Positions 8,960-16,344 of a DNA stretch of 64,000 nt are shown here, one piece after another; the first letter of the stretch is position 1, and each line of letters starts with the position of its first letter. Source of the stretch: Mycolicibacterium frederiksbergense (GTDB lineage: Bacteria > Actinomycetota > Actinomycetes > Mycobacteriales > Mycobacteriaceae); contig NZ_CP038799.1 of assembly GCF_012223425.1 (NCBI RefSeq), positions 5,812,249 through 5,876,248 on the forward strand, read 5' to 3'. The position numbers were made by a program, and so were the translations under genes. The notes beneath the pieces are model-generated. The model was not told the DNA's origin. It worked only from the letters and a program-made list of their open reading frames with translations, and made no database searches.

Positions 8960-9580
8960 GTGTTCGCACGATCTACCACTGTGATGGCGCGCCCCGAATC
9001 GGTCGACGACGGCATCGCCCATGTCCGCGACGAGGTGATGCCCGCGCTTCTGGAACTCTCCGGCTGCATCGGCCTGTCGCTGATGGTCGACCGGCAGACC
9101 GGCCGGTGCATCGCCACCAGCGCCTGGCACGACGCGGACGCCATGCGCGACAGCGCCGATGCGGCCGGCCGGTTGCGCGCGCAGGCCGGCGAGCGGTTCG
9201 GCGGTCCGGCCACCGCGCAGGATTGGGAGATCGCGGTGCTGCACCGCGAGCACAGTTCCGATCCGGGCGCCTGGGTGCGGGCCAGCTGGGTGACGGTGCC
9301 GCCGGAGCTCACCGAGGCCGGTATCGAGTACTACCGCAGTGCGGTGCTCCCCCAGATCGAGCACCTGCCCGGGTTCCGCAGCGCCAGCCTGCTCGTCGAC
9401 GCGTCGTCGGGGCGGGCGGTGTCCTCGGTGTCGTTCGTCAGCCGGGACGTGATGGAGCAGAACCGCGAGTACGCGTCGACACTGAAGGCCGAATCGATCC
9501 GGGCGGCCGGAGCCAGCGGGGTGGACGAGGGCGAGTTCGAACTCGTCATCGCCCACCTCCGGGCGCCCGAACTGGTCTGA
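8960..9580 (+). CDS. Conserved mycobacterial two-domain dimeric alpha-beta barrel-like protein (Rv2557/Rv2558 type)
   Basis: A 206-aa soluble protein. Two similar halves are visible: LMVDRQTGRCIATSAWHDADAM (near residue 45) and LLVDASSGRAVSSVSFVSRDVM (near residue 145), each followed by a polar helix. This is the pattern of duplicated antibiotic-monooxygenase-like ferredoxin-fold domains. The family is known in mycobacteria as a starvation-responsive pair (Rv2557, Rv2558), whereas one copy is present here. The function is unknown. The GTG start follows an unusually strong ribosome site, AAAGGAGG with 6 bases of spacing. Confidence 0.8.
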   Translation: MFARSTTVMARPESVDDGIAHVRDEVMPALLELSGCIGLSLMVDRQTGRCIATSAWHDADAMRDSADAAGRLRAQAGERFGGPATAQDWEIAVLHREHSSDPGAWVRASWVTVPPELTEAGIEYYRSAVLPQIEHLPGFRSASLLVDASSGRAVSSVSFVSRDVMEQNREYASTLKAESIRAAGASGVDEGEFELVIAHLRAPELV

Positions 9581-9581
9581 G

Positions 9582-10055
9582 TCAGAGAGTCGTGAGCAGG
9601 GCGTCCAGCTTCTCGTAGCCCTCGGTCATGCCGCCCTCCATACCGGAGGACAGCAAGGCGTCGCGGGCCTCGGTGTTGGGACAGATCGACCGGCCGCGCA
9701 GCCGGGACCGGCCGTCACCGAGGTCCTCGAACCACAGGTACTCGATGTTGACCATGTCCGGGGCGCCCTCGAACTCGAAGGTCTGCAGGATGAACTCGTT
9801 GTCCCGGACGGTGTGGAAGGTGCCGTTGAAGCCGTAGGTGCCGCTCTCATCCGAGTGCGAATAGCGGTAGCCACCATGGTTTTTGAAGTCCCACTCGGCG
9901 ATCTCCATCCGCAGGCCCTGCGGTCCGAGCCACTGCTTGACCAGCTCGGGTTCGCTGTGCGCCCGGAACAGGGCGTGCACCGGCGCGTCGAAATCGCGGC
10001 TGAACTCCATCGCCAGCGTGTCCACCGGCGCGGTCAGGTCGAGTGCGTTGGTCAT
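9582..10055 (-). CDS. SRPBCC/AHSA1-like domain protein
   Basis: A 157-aa START-like (AHSA1) protein: the N-terminal MEFSRDFDAPVHALFRAHSEPELVKQWLGP is the typical helix-strand opening, and the GGxYRYSHSDESG and EYLWFEDLG strands complete the hydrophobic cavity. Such proteins bind small hydrophobic ligands. The gene overlaps the ArsR gene stop by 4 bases (ATGA), a standing partnership in actinobacteria in which the regulator controls the ligand-binding protein. The exact ligand is unknown. Confidence 0.9.
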   Translation of the reverse strand: MTNALDLTAPVDTLAMEFSRDFDAPVHALFRAHSEPELVKQWLGPQGLRMEIAEWDFKNHGGYRYSHSDESGTYGFNGTFHTVRDNEFILQTFEFEGAPDMVNIEYLWFEDLGDGRSRLRGRSICPNTEARDALLSSGMEGGMTEGYEKLDALLTTL

Positions 10056-10408
10056 ATCGTCTCCTTGTTGTCATGTGGTTCTTCGGTGAGGGTCTCCAGC
10101 AGGCCGTCCAGCCGGCGGTAGCTGCGTTCGGCGTCCAGGCGGTATTTGTCGATCCATTCGGTGAGCCGTTCCAGCGCGGCGGAATCCAGGTGCACCGGCC
10201 TGCGCTGCGCCTCCCGGCTGCGGGTGACCAGTCCGGCCCGCTCCAGCACCTGAATGTGCTTGGAGACCGCCTGTTTGGTGATGTCGAACGGCGCGGCCAG
10301 GTCGTTGACCGTGGCCGGCCCCCGGGCCAGCCGCGCCACCATGGCGCGCCGGACCGGATCGGCCAGCGCCAGGAACGCACGGTCCAGATCGTCGTCGAGC
10401 ATGCCCAT
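10052..10408 (-). CDS. ArsR-family winged-helix repressor
   Basis: A 118-aa regulator with the winged helix at residues 10-85 (LALADPVRRAMVARLARGPATVNDLAAPFDITKQAVSKHIQVLERAGLVTRSREAQ). No cysteine metal site is seen, so this is the SRPBCC-associated non-metal subgroup. It is cotranscribed with the downstream AHSA1-like gene by an ATGA overlap. Three tandem 16-bp sites lie directly in front of its start codon and imply autorepression. An alternative ATG two codons later is possible. Confidence 0.92.
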   Translation of the reverse strand: MGMLDDDLDRAFLALADPVRRAMVARLARGPATVNDLAAPFDITKQAVSKHIQVLERAGLVTRSREAQRRPVHLDSAALERLTEWIDKYRLDAERSYRRLDGLLETLTEEPHDNKETI

Positions 10409-10410
10409 TA

Positions 10411-10458
10411 ATCAATCTTTCGGTTGTGCAATCTTTCCATTGTTCAATCTAATGGTTG
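10411..10458 (-). promoter_or_regulatory. Triple 16-bp operator in front of the arsR-type gene
   Basis: Three head-to-tail 16-bp units at 10411-10426, 10427-10442 and 10443-10458. Each has the form NNCAATCTNNNNNTTG, with CAATC spaced exactly 16 bases apart. Within a unit CAA and TTG form a short dyad. The array fills the space between the predicted transcription start and the ATG at 10408, which suits repression by blocking the polymerase. Confidence 0.65.
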
Positions 10459-10464
10459 ATTACT

Positions 10465-10493
10465 AAGGTAGGCGACGGCGGCGACGGGGTCAA
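10465..10493 (-). promoter_or_regulatory. SigA-like promoter of the arsR-SRPBCC operon
   Basis: On the minus strand TTGACC (10493-10488) is followed after exactly 17 bases by TACCTT (10470-10465). The predicted transcript start, about 7 bases on, falls at the edge of the triple operator. Confidence 0.6.
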
Positions 10494-10505
10494 GAGTGTG
10501 TCGAC

Positions 10506-11843
10506 CTACCGCGTACGCCGGATGATGGCCCGCAACTTCTCCAACCGGCTGGCGATCTCCCGCTCGGCGCCGTAGCTGGTGGGCCGGTAGTAGTCGACAC
10601 CCACCAGTTCATCGGGCGGATACTGTTGGGCCGCAACACCACCCGGCGCATCGTGGGCGTATTTGTAGCCGACGGCGTTGCCCAGCTTCTGAGCCCCCGA
10701 ATAGTGCCCGTCGCGCAGATGCGCAGGCACCAGGCCGGCCTTGCCGGCGCGGATATCGCCCATCGCCGCGCCCAGGGCGGTCGTCACGGCGTTCGACTTC
10801 GGCGCGGTCGCCAAATGCACCGTCGCGTGCGCCAGCGTCAACTGCGCCTCCGGCATGCCGATCAGCGCCACGGTCTGAGCCGCGGCGACCGCGGTCTGCA
10901 ACGCCATCGGATCGGCCATGCCGATGTCCTCGCTGGCCAGGATCACCAGCCGGCGGGCCAGGAAGCGCGGGTCCTCCCCCGCGGTCAGCATCCGGGCCAG
11001 GTAGTGCAGCGCGGCATCCACATCCGAGCCGCGCACCGACTTGATGAAGGCGCTGACGACGTCGTAGTGCTGGTCACCGTCGCGGTCATAGCGCACCGCC
11101 GCCTGATCCAGGGACTGCTCCACCACCTCGACGGTGATGGTGCCGCCCGCGCCACCGGAGGTTTCGGCCGCGACCTCCAGCGCGGTCAGCGCGCGGCGGG
11201 CATCCCCGGCCGCCAGCTTGATCAGCAGTTCCAGCGCGTCGTCGGCGATGGCGACCGAGCCGGCGAGACCACGCTCATCGGTGGCGGCCCGCTCCAGCAC
11301 GGCGCGGATGTCGTCGGCGCCCAGCGGTTGCAACTGCAGGATCAGTGATCGACTCAGCAGCGGAGCCACCACCGAGAAGGACGGGTTCTCCGTGGTCGCC
11401 GCGACCAGCAGCACCACCCGGTTCTCCACGGCCGCCAGCAACGCATCCTGCTGAGTCTTGGAGAACCGGTGCACCTCATCGATGAACAGCACGGTCTGCT
11501 GGCCACGGATGGCCGCGTGGCGGGCCGTCTCGATGACGGCACGCACCTCTTTCACTCCCGCGCTCAGGGCCGACAGCGCCTCGAACCGGCGTCCGGTGGC
11601 ACCGGAGATCAGTGAGGCCAGCGTGGTCTTACCGGTGCCGGGCGGCCCGTACAGGATGACGCTGGCCGCGCCGGAGCCTTCCACCAGGCGACGCAGCGGG
11701 GAGCCGGGTTTGAGCAGATGCTGCTGACCGACCACATCGTCGAGGGTGGCCGGGCGCATGCGGACGGCCAGCGGGCTGGCGCCCGTCGGCATATCGGCAG
11801 CGGCCGGCGCGTCGCCCGGCATGTCGAACAAACTGTCTGACAC
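10506..11843 (-). CDS. rarA: Replication-associated recombination protein RarA (MgsA) AAA+ ATPase
   Basis: A 445-aa clamp-loader-like ATPase that acts at stalled replication forks. Walker A is LYGPPGTGKTTLASL (near residue 66), Walker B is VLFIDEVHRF, and sensor 1 is AATTENPSF. The C-terminal tetramerisation region begins near DQAAVRYDRDGDQHYDVVSAFIKSVRGSD. The usual full length is present. GTG start at 11843. Stands alone between the arsR operon and the DUF3097 gene. Confidence 0.95.
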   Translation of the reverse strand: MSDSLFDMPGDAPAAADMPTGASPLAVRMRPATLDDVVGQQHLLKPGSPLRRLVEGSGAASVILYGPPGTGKTTLASLISGATGRRFEALSALSAGVKEVRAVIETARHAAIRGQQTVLFIDEVHRFSKTQQDALLAAVENRVVLLVAATTENPSFSVVAPLLSRSLILQLQPLGADDIRAVLERAATDERGLAGSVAIADDALELLIKLAAGDARRALTALEVAAETSGGAGGTITVEVVEQSLDQAAVRYDRDGDQHYDVVSAFIKSVRGSDVDAALHYLARMLTAGEDPRFLARRLVILASEDIGMADPMALQTAVAAAQTVALIGMPEAQLTLAHATVHLATAPKSNAVTTALGAAMGDIRAGKAGLVPAHLRDGHYSGAQKLGNAVGYKYAHDAPGGVAAQQYPPDELVGVDYYRPTSYGAEREIASRLEKLRAIIRRTR

Positions 11844-11899
11844 GCGTTCTGCTTACCACGCCGAGCCGACGTGCTGGCTCACGCGGGTGCCCTGCCGTC

Positions 11900-12730
11900 T
11901 CAGGCTGGTGCCGTCACGAAGTCGATGAGCTCCTCGACCCGGCCGATCAGCGCGGGCTCCAGGTCGTTCCAGTCCCGCACCCGGCCCCGGATCCGCTGCC
12001 AGGCACCCGCGATATCGGCCTGGTCGGCGTGCGGCCAGCCCAGCGCCTCGCAGATCCCGTGCTTCCAATCGGTCCCGCGCGGGATCACCGGCCACTGCTT
12101 CACGCCCAACCGCGCCGGCTTGACCGCCTGCCAGATGTCGATATACGGATGCCCGACCACCAGGGTGTGCTCACCCGCCACTCGCATGGCCTCGGCGGCG
12201 ATCCGGGACTCCTTCGACCCGGCCACCAGGTGGTCGACCAGGACGCCGAGACGCCGCCCCGGGCCCGGCCTGAACTCGGCCACGATGCCGGCCAGATCGT
12301 CGACACCGCCCAGGTACTCCACGACGACACCCTCGATGCGCAGGTCCGCGCCCCACACCTGCTCGACCAACTCGGCGTCGTGGCGGCCCTCGACGTAGAT
12401 GCGGCTGGACAGCGCGACCCGGGCCTTGGCCCCGGACACCGCCACCGAGCCCGAGGCGGTGCGGGCGGTGGCGATCGTGACCTTCGGCTTGACCAGGATG
12501 ACCGGCTTGCCCTCGACCAGGAACCCGGGGCCCAGCGGGAACGATCGAACCCGGCGGTTGCGGTCCTCCAGTTCGACGCGGTTGTTCTCGATGCGCACCA
12601 CCGCGCCGACGAAACCGCTCGACGGGTCCTCGACCACCAGCCCCTTGTCGGCCGGATGCTCGACGGATCGAACGCGCGTCGGGGTGTGCGGGTTTCGGGC
12701 GAGGATGTCGGAGCCGTAGCGATCAGTCAC
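11900..12730 (-). CDS. DUF3097 family protein
   Basis: A 276-aa soluble protein that opens VTDRYGSDILARNPHTPTRVRSVEHPADKGLVVED and matches the actinobacterial DUF3097 family by its characteristic GFVGAVVRIENNRVELEDR and RIYVEGRHDAELVEQVWG segments. The second, followed by VLVDHLVAGSKESRI and HPYIDIW, resembles a TOPRIM-like acidic core (EGxxD ... D). That suggests a nucleic-acid role but is only an inference. GTG at 12730 is preceded by AGGA at 8 bases. Divergent from the MerR gene. Confidence 0.75.
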   Translation of the reverse strand: MTDRYGSDILARNPHTPTRVRSVEHPADKGLVVEDPSSGFVGAVVRIENNRVELEDRNRRVRSFPLGPGFLVEGKPVILVKPKVTIATARTASGSVAVSGAKARVALSSRIYVEGRHDAELVEQVWGADLRIEGVVVEYLGGVDDLAGIVAEFRPGPGRRLGVLVDHLVAGSKESRIAAEAMRVAGEHTLVVGHPYIDIWQAVKPARLGVKQWPVIPRGTDWKHGICEALGWPHADQADIAGAWQRIRGRVRDWNDLEPALIGRVEELIDFVTAPA

Positions 12731-12818
12731 GCGGGCGATCCTAGAAAGAGCACTACCGGAATCAGCGGTGCGACATGCCACGGTGAGTCATCGTGATCGT
12801 GCCGTTGCCTGGCCGGGG

Positions 12819-12850
12819 CTTGACCTGAACCGCTTCAAGTTCGGCAGAGT
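12819..12850 (+). promoter_or_regulatory. MerR-type promoter with dyad operator and 19-bp spacer
   Basis: TTGACC (12820-12825) and CAGAGT (12845-12850) are 19 bases apart, the long spacer typical of MerR-controlled promoters. A dyad CTTGA-N11-TCAAG (12819-12839) starts at the -35 element and runs through most of the spacer. The ATG of the regulator at 12857 lies 6 bases past the -10 element, so the message would be leaderless. Confidence 0.6.
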
Positions 12851-12856
12851 GATCCC

Positions 12857-13333
12857 ATGGCCATCAACCTGTCCGAACCGGTGACCGCCGACCTCACCAT
12901 CCAGCAGGTGGCTCGGCGCACCGGGCTGAGTGAGTCCGCGCTGCGCTACTACGAGCGCATCGGGCTGATCGACCCGGTACCCCGCGATCACAGCAGCGGT
13001 CACCGCCGGTTCCCGCCGGACCAGGTGGCCACCGTGGAGTCACTGGCCTGCCTGCGCGGCACCGGGATGTCGGTGCGGGACATGCGCTCCTATGTGGCCA
13101 ACATGCGCGACGCCGACGCGGTCGATGCGCAGCAGCGCCTGTTCGCCGATCACGCGCGGCGCTTGGGCGACGAGATCGCCCGGCTGCAGGTGCGTCGGCG
13201 CTATGTCGCGGCCAAGGCCCAGCTGTGGCAGGCCCGCTGTGACGGCAACGACGACGAGGAACAACGGCTCATCCCGACCATCGTCGAGCTGGGCAACCGA
13301 CTACTGAACCAGGAGGCCACAGATGGCCGATGA
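12857..13333 (+). CDS. MerR-family transcriptional regulator
   Basis: A 158-aa regulator. The winged helix spans residues 13-80 (TIQQVARRTGLSESALRYYERIGLIDPVPRDHSSGHRRF), followed by the dimerisation coiled coil (about residues 90-150, AVDAQQRLFADHARRLGDEIARLQ). One cysteine sits in the DNA-binding half (SLACLRG) and one near the end (QARCDG), with no obvious metal motif. It overlaps the reductase gene by 11 bases and sits behind a MerR-type promoter, so it is likely autoregulated and controls that gene. Confidence 0.92.
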   Translation: MAINLSEPVTADLTIQQVARRTGLSESALRYYERIGLIDPVPRDHSSGHRRFPPDQVATVESLACLRGTGMSVRDMRSYVANMRDADAVDAQQRLFADHARRLGDEIARLQVRRRYVAAKAQLWQARCDGNDDEEQRLIPTIVELGNRLLNQEATDGR

Positions 13334-14342
13334 CACTTCACCCGTTCTTGTCACCGGAGGGTCCGGATTCCTTGCCGCACATACGATTCTGCAGCTGCTC
13401 GAAGCCGGCCACCGGGTGCGCGCCACGGTGCGGTCGGCGGGCCGGCGCGACGAGCTCACCGAGGCACTGGTCGGGGCGGGTGCCGACGTCGCTCCGCTGA
13501 GCTTCGTGATCGCCGACCTGAGCGCCGACGACGGCTGGGACGAGGCGGTGTCCGGCACCGAGTACGTACTGCACATGGCGTCGCCCTTCCCGCCGAGGCA
13601 ACCCGATGATCCCGAGGAACTCATCGGACCCGCTCGCGACGGCACGCTGCGGGTGCTGCACGCCGCGGCCCGGCACGGGGTGCGCAGGGTGGTGCTGACA
13701 TCCTCGTTCGCCGCTGTCGGCTACAGCCCGAAACCGTCCGGGGCGCCCTATGACGAATCCGACTGGACCGACCCGGCGCAGGACAACAGCCCCTACGTGT
13801 TGTCGAAAACACTCGCCGAGCGGGCGGCGTGGGAGTTCGCGGCCGAGCACCCCGGCGCCCCGGAGCTGACGGTGATCAATCCGGTGGGGGTGTTCGGCCC
13901 TGCGCTGGGATCGAACCTGTCCAGTTCGGTCGGCATCATCGCGATGCTGCTGTCCGGCCGGCCGTCACCGCTGCCGCGCGCCTCCTTTACCGTCGTCGAC
14001 GTCCGCGACGTGGCCGACCTGCACATCCGGGCCATGAGCTCGCCGGTGGCTGCCGGGCAGCGCTACCTGGCCGCAGCCGGTGCGGCGATGACGCTGCCCG
14101 AGATCGCGGCCACCCTGCGGGAACGCCTCGGCGAGGACGCGGCCGGGGTACCGGTCGAGGTGGCCTCCGATGACGAGGTCCGCGCCGCGGCGACCGAGCG
14201 GCCGGAGCTGGAAGTGTTCGCCGGTCTGCTCGGCACTCCCAAACAGATATCGGCCGCCAAGGCCGTCGCACAGCTCGGCTGGCAGCCCCGTCCGGCGGCC
14301 GACGCGGTGACCGCCACCGCGGCAAGCCTGCTCAGCCGCTGA
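13323..14342 (+). CDS. NAD(P)-dependent epimerase/dehydratase, dihydroflavonol-reductase-like
   Basis: A 339-aa extended short-chain dehydrogenase. It has a Rossmann motif VTGGSGFLAAHTILQLLEAGH at residues 8-28, the catalytic-region TSSFAAVGY and a downstream SPYVLSKTLAE that supplies the YxxxK motif (Y-V-L-S-K). These place it with aldehyde/ketone reductases of the dihydroflavonol-4-reductase group. Its start overlaps the MerR gene, so its expression probably responds to the inducer of that regulator, perhaps a reactive carbonyl. The stop overlaps the convergent peptidase gene by 11 bases. Confidence 0.88.
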   Translation: MADDTSPVLVTGGSGFLAAHTILQLLEAGHRVRATVRSAGRRDELTEALVGAGADVAPLSFVIADLSADDGWDEAVSGTEYVLHMASPFPPRQPDDPEELIGPARDGTLRVLHAAARHGVRRVVLTSSFAAVGYSPKPSGAPYDESDWTDPAQDNSPYVLSKTLAERAAWEFAAEHPGAPELTVINPVGVFGPALGSNLSSSVGIIAMLLSGRPSPLPRASFTVVDVRDVADLHIRAMSSPVAAGQRYLAAAGAAMTLPEIAATLRERLGEDAAGVPVEVASDDEVRAAATERPELEVFAGLLGTPKQISAAKAVAQLGWQPRPAADAVTATAASLLSR

Positions 14343-15387
14343 CCGCGGCCAACTTCGTCGGCGATGAGGTGATCTCGTCGATCACCGTGTGGATGAAGCG
14401 CATCTTCTCCAGCACCGACGCGGGCAGCACGAACGGGTACAGGTCATCGCGGCCCATCGATCGGTTCACCATGTTCAGCGCCCACGACAGCGGCAGCCAC
14501 ATCTCGATGATGGTGTCGAATCCGCTGGGGCCCAGCGCCCGTCGGTCGAAGGTCGCACCGGCCGGGGCCAGGCTGAATGCGGCGGCGGTGTCCAGGGTGT
14601 CGCGGATGTGCAGATAGTGGGCAAACGTTTCGGCCCAGTCCTCGGCGGGGTGCATGGTCGCGTAGGAGGAGACGAAATCGCTCTTCCAGCCCGCCGGCGC
14701 ACCCTCGTTGTAGTGCCGGTCCAGCGCGGCCTGGTAGTCGAGGTCGGGATCGCCGAACAGGTCGTTGAAGCCCGCGAGGTATTCCGGCGACGGGCTGACC
14801 AGGCGGTAGAAGTAGTAGTGCCCGAGTTCGTGGCGGAAGTGCCCGAGCAGGGTCCGGTAGGGCTCCTCCATCGCGACCCGCAGCTGTTCGCGGTGCACGT
14901 CATCGCCTTCGGCGAGATCGAGGGTGATGACACCGTCGGCGTGCCCGGTGAACACCTTCTCCTGCACGCTGCTCAGCAGGTCGAAGGCCAACCCGAACTG
15001 TGGGTCCTCGTCACGGCCGACGATCGGAAGCTTGAGCTCGTACAGCTCGGCGATCACCCGGCGCTTGGCTCTCTCGGCGCTGGCGAACTTGGCGAGAGCA
15101 TTGGTGTCGGCATCGTGGGGCCGGGTTCGGGTCAGCGCACAGGATGCGCACAACTTGACGACGGGCCCCCGCTCCACCAGCCAGTTGCATTCGGCCAGAT
15201 GAAGATTGGCGCACAGCCGGTACTTCTGCTCATCGACCGCGCCCGCGTGCTCGCTCTCCTCCTCGGGCGCAATGACCAGCAATGCCATATCGTCGAGTGA
15301 GAAACCCAGCCTGGAGCCGCACGACAGGCACTTCGAATTCTCGAAGGCCAACCGCTGTCCACAATTCGGGCAGTTGAAATCCCGCAT
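14332..15387 (-). CDS. Zinc-ribbon putative zinc-binding metallopeptidase (Peptidase_Mx type)
   Basis: A 351-aa protein. The N-terminal zinc ribbon is CPNCGQRLAFENSKCLSCG (residues 5-23), a second Cys pair lies near residue 80 (KLCASCALT), and the metal site HELGHYYFYRL lies near residue 190, followed by a glutamate-rich helix (HPAEDWAETFAHYLH). This matches the putative zinc-binding metallopeptidase family. It lies 81 bases downstream of the transglutaminase gene and is probably part of that cluster (Rv2568c type). Its substrate is unknown. Confidence 0.85.
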   Translation of the reverse strand: MRDFNCPNCGQRLAFENSKCLSCGSRLGFSLDDMALLVIAPEEESEHAGAVDEQKYRLCANLHLAECNWLVERGPVVKLCASCALTRTRPHDADTNALAKFASAERAKRRVIAELYELKLPIVGRDEDPQFGLAFDLLSSVQEKVFTGHADGVITLDLAEGDDVHREQLRVAMEEPYRTLLGHFRHELGHYYFYRLVSPSPEYLAGFNDLFGDPDLDYQAALDRHYNEGAPAGWKSDFVSSYATMHPAEDWAETFAHYLHIRDTLDTAAAFSLAPAGATFDRRALGPSGFDTIIEMWLPLSWALNMVNRSMGRDDLYPFVLPASVLEKMRFIHTVIDEITSSPTKLAAVSG

Positions 15388-15468
15388 GTCCCACCCTCCC
15401 TGATGACGCGGTAGACACCGCGCCCGCGTGGACGTTCCCCGTGCGGCACGTCCTCAAACCGATTTCCG

Positions 15469-16344
15469 TCAGTACGGGGCCACGTCGACGGAGACCTCGA
15501 TCACGCTACTCTCCGAGTCGGTGTAGATGATGCCGCGCAGCGGCGGGACATCGGCGTAGTCACGGCCGAAACCGACCACGATATAGCGCTCGTCGACCAT
15601 CTGGTCGTTGGTCGGATCCAGCCCCAGCCACTGATTCTGCGGGGTCCACACCGAGGCCCAGGCATGGGTGGCGTCCACCCCGACCATCCGCTCCCGCCCG
15701 GGCGGCGGGTCGGTGGCCAGGTAGCCGGACACATAGCTGGCGGCGAGGCCGTTGGCGCGCAGGCAGGCGATCGCCAGCCGGGCGAAGTCCTGGCAGACGC
15801 CCTCTCGGACCGCCAGCACCTCGGACACCCGGGTGGACACCGTGGTCGACCCGGAACGGTAGGTGAAGTCGTTGTTGATCCGCGAGTTCAGGTCTCGCAG
15901 CACCTCGATCAGCGGCCGCTCCGGGGTGAAACTCGGCGCCGCATAATCGCGCACCTCATCGGTGATCTCGGCGGACGCGAGGTCGAGGGTGAACTCGGTG
16001 GCCAGTGCGCCGTCCGGGCCGACCGGGCGGGCGATCTCCCACGGGGCGCGTGCCGAGCCGCCGCCATAGAGATCGGGTGCCGGCGGGTCGACCTCGACGA
16101 TCGAACGGCTGGTCACGATCAGCGTGCGGTGCCGCTGCGTGACGTGGAAATACGAGCTGAGATTGCCGTAGACATCGCGGCTGGTGGTGCTGTCCGTGGT
16201 GTCCGGGTCGATGACCAGTTCATGGGACAGGCAGCGTTGGGTGTCGGTCTCCCGTGGCGTCAGAAAGCCCCGGCCGTAGGAGCTCGTCACATCGTCGGAG
16301 TACCGGTAGGTGGTGCGGTGGGTGATCGCGTAGGTGCGCGTCAC
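15469..16344 (-). CDS. Transglutaminase-like protein (small)
   Basis: A 291-aa papain-fold protein of the bacterial transglutaminase-like family (Rv2569c type). The N-terminal beta domain carries ITHRTTYRYSDDV. The catalytic triad is visible as Cys in REGVCQDFARL (near residue 185), His in DATHAWASVW and Asp in LGLDPTND. No signal peptide is seen, so it is cytoplasmic. The start overlaps the stop of the ATP-grasp gene by four bases (ATGA). In related clusters this protein is predicted to cleave or transfer peptides made by the ATP-grasp partner. Confidence 0.9.
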   Translation of the reverse strand: MTRTYAITHRTTYRYSDDVTSSYGRGFLTPRETDTQRCLSHELVIDPDTTDSTTSRDVYGNLSSYFHVTQRHRTLIVTSRSIVEVDPPAPDLYGGGSARAPWEIARPVGPDGALATEFTLDLASAEITDEVRDYAAPSFTPERPLIEVLRDLNSRINNDFTYRSGSTTVSTRVSEVLAVREGVCQDFARLAIACLRANGLAASYVSGYLATDPPPGRERMVGVDATHAWASVWTPQNQWLGLDPTNDQMVDERYIVVGFGRDYADVPPLRGIIYTDSESSVIEVSVDVAPY

